Shown piece by piece: positions 36,001-43,857 of a DNA stretch of 64,000 nucleotides (its first letter is position 1; every line of letters starts with the position of its first letter). The translations under genes and the position numbers were made by a program. The notes under the pieces were generated by a model. That model did no database searches, was not told the origin of the DNA, and saw only the letters and a program-made list of their open reading frames with translations. Origin of the DNA: Macrostomum hystrix (lineage: Eukaryota; Platyhelminthes; Macrostomidae); assembly GCA_950097015.1 (NCBI GenBank), contig CATNEN010000003.1:7858501-7922500 (forward strand). The letters are read 5' to 3'.

Positions 36001-37122
36001 GCTTTTTATATTACTTGACCAAAAGGCTGTCATTCGAGAGGAGTTTCTAAGCGAAACCTAGAGCTCTTGCAAAAGCATTTTCGCATAGGAGGAAAAACTG
36101 AATATTTTTTGGTTTTCATAAGCGCTTATAGATGTGAATCGCATGAGTTAAACTGTAACACTTCACTGTCTAACATGTTCCGATCTGTCTAACATGTTCC
36201 GATCTGTCTAACATGTACCAACCTCTCTAACAGGAGACACTCCTGTCTAACAGGAGACACTCCTGTCTAACAGGAGACACTCCTGTCTAACAGGAGACAC
36301 TCCTGTCTAACAGGAGACACTCCTGTCTAACAGGAGACACTCCTGTCTAACAGGAGACACTCCTGTCTAACAGGAGACACTCCTGTCTAACAGGAGACAC
36401 TCCTGTCTAACAGGAGACACTCCTGTCTAACAGGAGACACTCCTGTCTAACAGGAGACACTCCTGTCTAACAGGAGACACTCCTGTCTAACAGGAGACAC
36501 TCCTGTCTAACAGGAGACACTCCTGTCTAACAGGAGACACTCCTTTCTAACAGGAGATACTACTGTCTAACACCTGTACCTAACAGGTAGCCACCAGTCT
36601 TAGTAGCTATGTACTTGAATGTGCATTATTACATAATCATACATCCGGTTTTCTAACTAGACCAGAAAATATAACTCCGGTTTTCCTCCTCTCGCATCGC
36701 AGGTGCCGCCGCGGCTGTTAGCGTTGGCCAACGAATGCGCCTGGTTCAAGAATTCCAGATTCAAATCCGCCGGTCAGGGCAAACGAATCTCTGCAGCGGC
36801 TTGCAGAACCAGAGAGCGGCCCGGTCTGGGACTCGGACAGGCCGTCGGCGATAGCGATAGTTTCTCTAGTCAGCAACGGCAACCGCAGCAGCAACAGCAA
36901 TCCGAATTAAGCTACTCTAAGCCGTCCCAGAGCGGGCCTCAGACTGACAGGTTATCCGCCGCTAAACAGGCTTTCATGTCGCAGTATAAGAAAATGTTCG
37001 TATCTGCCGGCCCAGACTCCGGCAGTGGCACATCCACCTTGCAGCCACCCCAGCCGCCTCCGCCTCAGTCATCGTCATCGTCTGGCAATGGCGAACGTAG
37101 AAAGCGTTCGAGATGGGATTAA
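30052..37122 (+). CDS. DDX42: ATP-dependent RNA helicase DDX42 (SF3b125)
   Basis: DEAD-box RNA helicase associated with U2 snRNP/SF3b assembly in the nucleus. Five exons: 30052-30978, 31857-32270, 33309-33524, 34719-35111 and 36703-37122, all phase 0; 789 residues. The acidic N-terminus carries the DDX42-specific EEDPLEAFMAGV and KEIDPLPPIDHSQISYPKFE segments. Helicase motifs in order: Q motif (FTQPTPIQ, about residue 300), Walker A AKTGSGKT (324-331), PTRELA, TPGR, DEAD (434-437), SAT (465-467), VATDVASRGLD and HRVGRTGR (611-618). All catalytic motifs are intact. The tail has ERPGLGLGQ and ends RKRSRWD, as in vertebrate DDX42, but the long Gly/Arg/His-rich extension of the human protein is missing. 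Intron 1 retention would stop translation six codons after the Q-motif exon. All four introns contain minisatellites. Confidence 0.97.
31030..31850. repeat. 25-bp minisatellite, DDX42 intron 1
   Basis: About 30 copies of a 25-bp unit containing CATTGCTCAAAATCTACTGA, alternating with GATTACTCAAAATCTACTGA and CTTCTCAACCTT variants. It fills nearly the whole intron. Confidence 0.95.
32395..33260. repeat. Three adjacent minisatellites, DDX42 intron 2
   Basis: First, four to five copies of a 40-bp unit with CATCAGTCCATCCCTTATTC (32395-32600). Second, about 16 copies of a 21-bp unit with CCCCTAATATCCATTCCCC (about 32695-33045). Third, a looser run of about 20-bp CTCCAATCCCTCAGTCCATC units (33045-33260). 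The transition units share ATCC and CAGTCCATC words, so the three probably derive from one another. Confidence 0.9.
33580..34680. repeat. 21-bp minisatellite, DDX42 intron 3
   Basis: About 52 copies of a 21-bp unit containing CTAGAATCCCACTTCCCCCA, with TCCAGCTA and TCCCTCTA variants that recur in an ordered pattern (a higher-order period of about 210 bp around 33790-34300). The sense strand is strongly pyrimidine-rich. Open frames on both strands are a by-product of the 3n unit length. Confidence 0.95.
35113..35475. repeat. 19-bp minisatellite, DDX42 intron 4, left part
   Basis: Units TCTAACATGTTCCGATCTG and TCTAACATGTACCAACCTG in tandem, with two interspersed TCTAACAGGAGACACTCCTG units at about 35165 and 35264. 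The array starts within a few bases of the exon 4 donor. Confidence 0.95.
35474..36166. mobile_element. About 690-bp unique insertion within the intron 4 array, possible solo LTR
   Basis: The insertion splits the array between ACCAACCTG and CTGTCTAACATG. It begins TGTTGAAATATTTT and ends TGTAACACTTCA, so it has TG...CA limits like a long terminal repeat, and it holds a TATA-like CTTTTTATATTAC about 160 bp from its right end. No clear 4-6 bp duplication is seen, only CTG on both sides, which the array itself could supply. Confidence 0.35.
36168..36590. repeat. 20-bp self-complementary minisatellite, DDX42 intron 4, right part
   Basis: Two or three 19-bp TCTAACATG units, then about 17 nearly perfect copies of TCTAACAGGAGACACTCCTG. 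Each unit is itself a hairpin: CAGGAG, ACA, CTCCTG. The array lies about 110 bp before the acceptor of the last DDX42 exon. Confidence 0.95.
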
Positions 37123-37209
37123 CAAAAACTAAAACAGCATCTGTTTAGCTTGGACTCAATTTTATGTGTCTCATTGTCTATTTCATTCTGTTTATTTTAC
37201 TTGTTAGAC

Positions 37210-37215
37210 AATAAA
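37210..37215 (+). terminator. DDX42 polyadenylation signal
   Basis: AATAAA about 90 bases after the stop codon and 150 bases before the inverted array. Confidence 0.7.
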
Positions 37216-37367
37216 ATTGTTAACTTGTACTGTTGGTTTGTGTATATTAACGTTATGCTGCTCTAAATGGGCTGTTTGAATTAGTTTATCTATTAATTAC
37301 TGTTGAAACAAGCTTTCTTTTATTAATTTGTTCACTTTTTTATAATCTGATCATATCGGGCGTTAGA

Positions 37368-37768
37368 CAGGAGTGTCTCCTGTTAGACGGGAGTGTCTCC
37401 TGTTAGACAGGAGTGTCTCCTGCTAGACGGGAGTGTCTCCTGTTAGACAGGAGTGTCTCCTGTTAGACAGGAGTGTCTCCTGTTAGACAGGAGTGTCTCC
37501 TGCTAGATGGGAGTGTCTCCTGTTAGACAGGAGTGTCTCCTGTTAGACAGGAGTGTCTCCTGTTAGACAGGAGTGTCTCCTGTTAGACAGGAGTGTCTCC
37601 TGTTAGACAGGAGTGTCTCCTGTTAGACAGGAGTGTCTCCTGTTAGACAGGAGTGTCTCCTGTTAGACAGGAGTGTCTCCTGTTAGACAGGAGTGTCTCC
37701 TGTTAGACAGGAGTGTCTCCTGCTAGACGGGAGTGTCTCCTGTTAGACAGGAGTGTCTCCTGTTGGAC
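37368..37768. repeat. 20-bp minisatellite, exact inverse of the DDX42 intron 4 array
   Basis: About 20 copies of TTAGACAGGAGTGTCTCCTG, the exact reverse complement (phase-shifted) of the unit at 36228-36545. A few units vary (GCTAGACGG). Together the two arrays bracket the last exon of DDX42 as an inverted pair. Confidence 0.95.
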
Positions 37769-37889
37769 CGTAAACAATCGCTTCAGGTATGTGTGATTGT
37801 TCAGTATGTTTTCTTATGAATCTCGATCCTAATCTTCTAAATATCTAAAAAGTTATGAAATTCTCAAATGTACACTGTTATGTGGTGCA

Positions 37890-38365
37890 CCCACATCTCA
37901 GAGACAAAGACTGGATGTCCAAATCTCAAATACACAGACTGCATGGGTGTCCACAACAAAGACACAGACAGAGTGTCCACCCCAAAGACACAAACTAGGT
38001 GTCCATCCCAGAGACACAGACTGGGTGTCCACCCCAAAGTCACAAACTAGGTGTCCATCCCAGAGACACAGACTGGATGTCCACCCCAGAGACCCAGACT
38101 GGGTGTCCACAACAAAGACACAGACAGGGTGTCCACCCCAAAGACACAGACTGGGAATCCATCCCAAAGACACAGACTAGGTGTCCATCCCAGAGACACA
38201 GACTGGGTGTCCATCTCGGAGACACAGACTGGGTGTTTATCTCGGAGACACACTAGGTGTCCATCCCAGAGACACAGACTACGTGTCCATCCCAGAGATA
38301 CAGACTGGGTGTCCATCTCGGAGACACAGACTAGGTGTTCATATCTGAAAGACACAGGCAAGTTC
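37890..38365. repeat. 26-bp satellite, inverted relative to 21270-23030
   Basis: About 18 copies of a 26-bp unit containing GACTGGGTGTCCATCCCAGA. Its reverse complement matches the ACCCAG variant of the satellite at 21270-23030. It lies about 120 bp after the 20-bp array at 37368-37768. Confidence 0.9.
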
Positions 38366-38646
38366 GAGTGACAGACACCCCCAGTGCGAAGTTCTCAGCA
38401 AAGACCAGTTGCTTGACGCTGGAGTCAGGTCTGATAAAGACTTCGGCATCGATGCTTTCATATAGTTGTTCTCAAACTGGCCGATGTCTACTCAATGGAG
38501 GATGAGCAAACAGTGAAGCAGCTCATACGTCATAAGACGTATGAACTTGTAAGAATTTGTAAGCATTTTTAAAGTTGGTACCGCAGACTAATTGTATGGC
38601 AAACTCCAACATTATACATACTGTATCTGTTTTCCTGCACATTTAC

Positions 38647-38945
38647 TGTAGGGTGGTTGTAGCTTTGCGGTTAGAGCGTCTGACTCATGACTTGAAGGTC
38701 GGGGGTTCGATGCCCGACTCCACTGAAAAAATCTGTGTCGTTTAGCCAGACACTTAACTCGGCATTGCTTCAGTTCACCCAGCTGTTAAATGGGTACCAG
38801 CATCAGCTGGGGTAACTGAGGGGGTGTGGCGTCCCCCCAGTCCATGGACTGAACAGCCGTACACGCAGCATTCAGATGCGCCGTTCAAATAGCTGCGGCT
38901 GTGCTGTCGGCTGCACATCTGGCTCACATATTTTTAACTCTTATT
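38647..38945 (+). mobile_element. SINE family B copy
   Basis: tRNA-like head with A box TAGCTTTGCGGTTAGAGCG and B box GGGGGTTCGATGCCC, followed by CTTCAGTTCACCCAGCTG, TTAAATGGGTACCAGCATC, CCCCAGTCCATGGACTGAAC and GGCTGTGCTGTCGGCTGCAC. It is nearly co-linear with the 51028-51405 copy. The GTTCACCCAGCTG...AATGGGTACC core resembles conserved central domains known from invertebrate SINEs; the exact family is not assigned. Confidence 0.85.
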
Positions 38946-39464
38946 TTTACAAATTGCCTGCATATTTTTTAGGAAATTTCGATGCATGAATTCGAATTAC
39001 ATTTTTCATAAAAAAGATTTGAACTTAATCGTGCATCCGACGTGTCTAACTGCACAGTTATTCAGTATAATAAAGAAAAAAAGTAAATCATATGATTTCT
39101 GTTACGTCATATTTAATTCAAGTAGCCTTTTTAAACAGTGCTTCTCAAGGGCTTTTTTATTCATCTAAAATTCGTACATTAGTGTAAGCGAATTCAATAA
39201 GCATTGGTTTCAAAATTGGTTCTTTTTCTGATTTCAAAGAAGGATTAGGAAGGCTTGGTTTATCGGGTGCATTTCGCTATTCAGTTTTGACAGCAACATG
39301 TTGCTGCTTCATCAAAAACTCGACGACTTTGCGCGTGCGGTTACATATGGTGACTGAAAAAAAAACAAATAAAATTTTGGGCAAAAGCAGCCAAATAATT
39401 ATGGAGTGGGCCTCTTGGCTTTCAGAAAGTAAATGTTTGCTGTAAGTTCATAGCTCACTCTGGC

Positions 39465-40226
39465 TCACATGAACGCAAAGCCTGGTGGCGGAGACTGTCG
39501 AAACGGATTAGCTCGGCCAGTAAATAGAGGCAGGGCATTCTCCCGCGTCGGTGGACTGTCTATACCGGCATTGTTTACATTCTCCCTAGTGTTTTTGCTA
39601 CCTTCTTCTTTATCCTCTGAGTACTCGGCGCCTAGCAGAAGCATGTCCAGCAGGCCGATGATGTCAAGACGACGTTGCAATGGGTAGTTCCTACTGGGCA
39701 ACGCGATGCCCTGTTGCTCACGTTTGGTAATCTTCCAGGGTGGTATAATCTTCTTGCGTGTAGTCTTGTCAATCAGCGGAGCCGACGGTGTGTACAAGTC
39801 GTCAAACTCGCCGTATTTGTAGTGCGTCATGCCGTTGCGATGAAAGCTAAATACCAGATTTTTGTTGTCCGGAACGAATTCGTTGCATTGTATGCGCGAT
39901 TTCGCAGAGTCTTTGTACTCTTCCATGACACTGTTGCCTGGTAGTAGGCTTTCAAGCAAACGCTTTGCCTGCAGATGCTTGGCGTTACTAGGCGCGACAA
40001 TTTGAATTATCTGATACTTGACCCAATTTCCAGTGGAGCCTTTGCGAAACACGCACCTAGTGTTGATGATGATCTGGCATCGGCATTTAGCCTCCACCAT
40101 GTTAATATTCGCCTTGTTCAAAAATGGATTCAAAAGCTCCCGGCAGGCCAGGACCAGGTATTTACGCAGGATCTTTCCAGCTCCGATTGAGTTGAAAGAT
40201 ACGGTGAATCCGCGGTAGCAGGACAT
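39465..40226 (-). CDS. Unrecognised intronless protein, 253 residues
   Basis: I do not recognise the family. The frame opens MSCYRGFTVSFNSIGAGKI and is continuous to a stop at 39465. Its composition is balanced (many charged residues, no low-complexity tract) and its GC content is higher than the flanks, which argues for a real gene. Visible features: a basic N-terminal half with several cysteines (EAKCRCQIIINTRC), a central FHRNGMTHYKYGEFDDLY segment, a basic patch KTTRKKIIPPWKITKREQQG, then a short helix LDIIGLLDMLLLGAE and a polar, Pro-rich tail. No signal peptide or membrane helix. A mitochondrial ribosomal or RNA-binding role is conceivable from the basic composition but is only a guess. 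Being intronless, it might also be a retrocopy. Confidence 0.6.
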   Translation of the reverse strand: MSCYRGFTVSFNSIGAGKILRKYLVLACRELLNPFLNKANINMVEAKCRCQIIINTRCVFRKGSTGNWVKYQIIQIVAPSNAKHLQAKRLLESLLPGNSVMEEYKDSAKSRIQCNEFVPDNKNLVFSFHRNGMTHYKYGEFDDLYTPSAPLIDKTTRKKIIPPWKITKREQQGIALPSRNYPLQRRLDIIGLLDMLLLGAEYSEDKEEGSKNTRENVNNAGIDSPPTRENALPLFTGRANPFRQSPPPGFAFM

Positions 40227-40544
40227 TGCTATACTGCTCTAACACGCTGTACAAATTTTCGACAGAAACCGAATGGCAGCTAAGATAGTTTCAGAGTTCG
40301 TTTGAATAAGGCCTACAATCTGTGTGCTTAGTAATAAATACTATTTTAACCCAAGTTGATCAATAGCTCACATAGGGTTTTAGCCATAGAGTATACGCTC
40401 TCTACCAATCTGGGGTTCTCTTAAAGTACATTCACGCATTTCAAGGACATACCATTCGGAAGGCAAGTTTTCAATAGAAGAACAGAAATTTGCTATGTCA
40501 TACTCAACGATTTGATAAAATAAACTCAAGACTTCTTCAGCACG

Positions 40545-40772
40545 CACATCATTCGGTGACACTAGACCCGCAGCCAGCGAGGAGGCAATTCTGCCCATTT
40601 CGCTGACTCCTGAGCACATACGCATACAGATACCGTACACAGGCACAATACTCACACAGGTGTGTAAATCTGCCCCGACTTTCTCATCGTCAGGCAGTGT
40701 ACACTCTCACTGTGCCCCAAGCCTTCTCTCCGCGGCTGCGCCCCAAATGAATGTGGCCTCGCCGCAATTATA
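40545..40772 (-). mobile_element. SINE family A copy, head-truncated
   Basis: On the minus strand it begins at GCGGCGAGGCCACATTCATT without the tRNA-like head and runs through TGACGATGAGAAAGTCGG, GTGTGAGTATTGTGCC and GCTGGCTGCGGGTCTAGTGT. Confidence 0.8.
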
Positions 40773-41127
40773 AAAAAACTTGATTCTTCCACAAGCAATC
40801 GTTAGGCAAAACGTTCCATGTCATAAATTATCCGCAGCGCCATAGTGGCGCCCACGACTAATTAAAATCAGTTGATAGGTTCTGAGCTGTCATTTGTGAG
40901 CTCTAAAAAGTTTTCTTTGCCCAAAAGTCATAAATAACTCATGCTCACATAGAAGATCCATTACTATGGATATGGTATGTCCATGTATGCGTAATCTAAC
41001 CGCAACTTATACGTGCCATTCTTGTTGTCGATTGAGATCAACATCAGAAATATAATTTTAAGTCTCCAGTACCATTGGCTTACATACTTCAAGCCTTCCA
41101 TCAGTCACGGTTCGTGCTCGTGTTGTT

Positions 41128-41270
41128 GACGGTGAGATTGTACACTGCCTGACGATGAGAATGTCAGGGCAGATGTACACGCATGTGTGAGCGTGTGCCT
41201 GCGTACAGTATCTGTGTGCGTGTGTGCACAGGAGTCAGCGGAATGGGCAGAATTGCCTCCTCGCTGGCTG
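41128..41270 (+). mobile_element. SINE family A copy, body only
   Basis: Starts at GTGAGATTGTACACTGCCTG, continues with TGACGATGAGAATGTCAG and CTCAGCGGAATGGGCAG-like sequence, and ends CCTCCTCGCTGGCTG. There the 11-bp array begins in mid-element, so the array has replaced the SINE 3' end. Confidence 0.75.
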
Positions 41271-41540
41271 TGCTACTACTGTGCTACTACTGTGCTACTA
41301 CTGTGCTACTACTGTGCTACTACTGTGCTACTACTGTGCTACTACTGTGCTACTACTGTGCTACTACTGTGCTAGTACTGTGCTAGTACTGTGCTAGTAC
41401 TGTGCTACTACTGTGCTACTACTGTGCTACTACTGTGCTACTACTGTGCTACTATTGTGCTACTACTGTGCTACTACTGTGCTACTACTGTGCTACTACT
41501 GTGCTACTACTGTGCTACTACTGTGCTACTACTGTGCACT
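41265..41540. repeat. 11-bp minisatellite TGCTACTACTG
   Basis: About 25 near-perfect copies of TGCTACTACTG; three units read TGCTAGTACTG at about 41365-41402. It begins exactly at the broken SINE at 41128-41270. Confidence 0.95.
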
Positions 41541-41889
41541 GCAATTTTTATTGCTATTTTTGTCTGCTGTCAAATAATTGTGACAGTCAGTTATCCCTTT
41601 AGTAAATGCATGGAATTTGCTGGAAATTCTATATTCCCGATCCCAACATTACTGCCTGCTGCATCGTGAAAACGTTCTTATTTTCTTAGTTTTTGCACCT
41701 ACCTAATCAAATGCCTATATTATCGATCCATCCTTTGAGAAAAACTGAAGGAATAAAAACAAGGAATATTTTCTGAAAGAAAAAAATCACCAGCTATCAC
41801 GATTGTCACATTAGAATTTTCAAGTTTAAAACAACTGATTGGCAAGCAATTTAGCTTTTGCATTGTTATCGATCTGAAGGTTGAGGTCG

Positions 41890-42085
41890 CTGTTCAGTCC
41901 ATGGGCGCCATACCCACCCACAATTACCCGAGATAATGCTGGTACTAATTTAACTGTTGGGTGAACTGAAGCAATGCAAAGTTAAGAGTCTTGCTAAAGC
42001 TATAAGACATAATTTGTTACAGTAGTGGTGTCAGGAATCGAACCCCCGACCTTTAGGTCGTTGTAACCACAAGGCGACGACCTTC
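41890..42085 (-). mobile_element. SINE family B copy, minus orientation
   Basis: On the minus strand: tRNA-like head with B box GGGGGTTCGATTCCTGACAC, then CTTTGCATTGCTTCAGTTCA, CCCAACAGTTAAATTAGTAC and ATGGACTGAAC. It is more diverged than the 38647 and 51028 copies. Confidence 0.75.
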
Positions 42086-42089
42086 TTCA

Positions 42090-43050
42090 TGATGTATGAT
42101 GTAAAATTGTTCCTAAAGATACTTAAAGTCTTAATTGTAATGCGAGTTGATTAAGCTTGTTTAACCAAAGAACTAACGTTGTACTTTTGAGTTAAGAAAT
42201 TTTAAATAAATTCATAAAGCGCCTGTTGCTATACTTATAGTGGAGTTATAAGGGATACCGCATAAAGTTGACGATAAAATTAAGGAAACGGCGTTTGAAA
42301 CGAAAATCTGGGCCTACAAAAATGGAATGCTTTTATTTTTGTTGCAGAGATTTTGTGAGAAAAAAATATGCCTGTAATTAGTGGCTTTTGCAGCAAGGCA
42401 CCCCGACTAGAATCATTAAATCTCTTCACGATGCCGATATTTTGGGATTCTGTAAGCTGTCTCATCGAAAAGAGCGGAAAATTACATTAAAATATAAATA
42501 ATTAGTGTTATTTTGTGACAAGCAGAAAAAATAAGAATGTGCAGTGGATATTTGAAATAAATATAGTCAAAATAAACCACAACTTTAATCATAGAAAATC
42601 AAATTAGAGAGACTCAATCAAAAAAATATTTCAATAGTACAGTTTAAATGTTTTGAGGCGTTGTTTCAACGGTAACAGAAGAAGCTAGTTTTTTTTATTT
42701 TTAAACAAACAATAAATATGTTCAAAATTGTTATCTGAATATATATTACGCAATTCTAGATGAAAGCAATTATAATATATATATAAGTATATATACTTAT
42801 TATATAATATTATATAAGATTATATAATTGTATATATTCAGCAAGTTAAAATAAATATTTAATTTTTAGGTTTAAATTTGGTTTAGCTTCCTTTTACAGA
42901 AAAACTTTCTAGAAAGTGTATTTAAAGCTGGACATTACTGGATTACTAGTATAAAGCATTGAGTTGGCTAAGCAATTTGAGCTCATGAATTGTGCAATTC
43001 TGAGCATTACGCGGTAAGCAATTGAAGTAATTGCCTCTTTGTATCGAAAT
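42090..43050. other. Gene-free AT-rich region with an AT palindrome tract
   Basis: No gene seen. Positions 42770-42850 are an alternating TATA/ATAT tract with several self-complementary runs (TATATATAAGTATATATACT), likely a decayed AT microsatellite. Confidence 0.6.
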
Positions 43051-43053
43051 TTA

Positions 43054-43345
43054 ACCCGATTGGCGCAGTGGCTTAGCCAGGATTTTTCTAGTTTGACTAA
43101 CTCTCGCACCAGCGGTCCCTAAGTTCGATTCCACGGTGAGGCCATATCTATATTGTCGTGTAATAATTTGTACACAGTGAAATGTACACTGTCTGACGAA
43201 GACAAAGTCAGGGCAGATGTACACACCTGTGTGAGCGTATGCCTGCGTACAGTATCTGTGTGCGTGTGTGCTCAGGAGTCAGAGAAATGGGCAGAAATGC
43301 CTCTCCTCACTGGCTGCGGGTCTAGTACGTGTCACCAAATGATGT
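43054..43345 (+). mobile_element. SINE family A, fullest copy
   Basis: Head ACCCGATTGGCGCAGTGGC (A-box region) through AAGTTCGATTCCACGGTGAG (B box), then a variable linker, then the body from GTACACTGTCTGACGAAGAC to GGCTGCGGGTCTAGTACGTG. This copy shows directly that the tRNA-like head and the body seen elsewhere belong to one element of about 290 bp. A minisatellite starts right after its 3' end. Confidence 0.85.
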
Positions 43346-43359
43346 GCCATCGCCTATAT

Positions 43360-43857
43360 GGCACTATACCAGGGTGGGCGGCATTATACCAGGGTGGACG
43401 GCACTATACCAGGGGGTGGGCGGCACTATACCAGGGGGAGGGGGGCACTATACCAGGGTGGGCGGCACTATACCAGGGGGTGGGCGGCACTATACCAGGG
43501 GGAGGGGGGCACTATACCAGGGTGGGCGGCACTATACCAGGGGGTGGGCGGCACTATACCAGGGGGAGGGGGGCACTATACCAGGGTGGGCGGCACTATA
43601 CCAGGGGGTGGGCGGCACTATACCAGGGGGAGGGGCGCACTATACCAGGGGGTGGCCGGCACTATACCAGGGGGTGGGCGGCACTATACCAGGGTGGGCG
43701 GCACTATACCAGGGTGGGCGGCACTATACTAGGGGGTGGGCGGCACTATACCAGGGTGGGCGGCACTATACCAGGGTGGGCGGCACTATACTAGGGGGTG
43801 GGCGGCACTATACCATGGCGGGCGGCACTATACCAGGGTGGGCGGCATTATACAATG
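43360..43857. repeat. 20-21 bp G-rich minisatellite overlapping the 3' end of the membrane-protein gene
   Basis: About 24 copies of GCGGCACTATACCAGGGTGG with GGGGTGG and GGGGAGGGGG length variants, arranged in three-unit higher-order blocks. The array abuts the SINE at 43054-43345 on the left and runs into the last exon of the minus-strand gene on the right. Confidence 0.95.

Noticed and set aside
36228-36545. CRISPR-like regular repeats
   Set aside because: Repeats are head-to-tail with no unique spacers, and the context is a eukaryotic intron.
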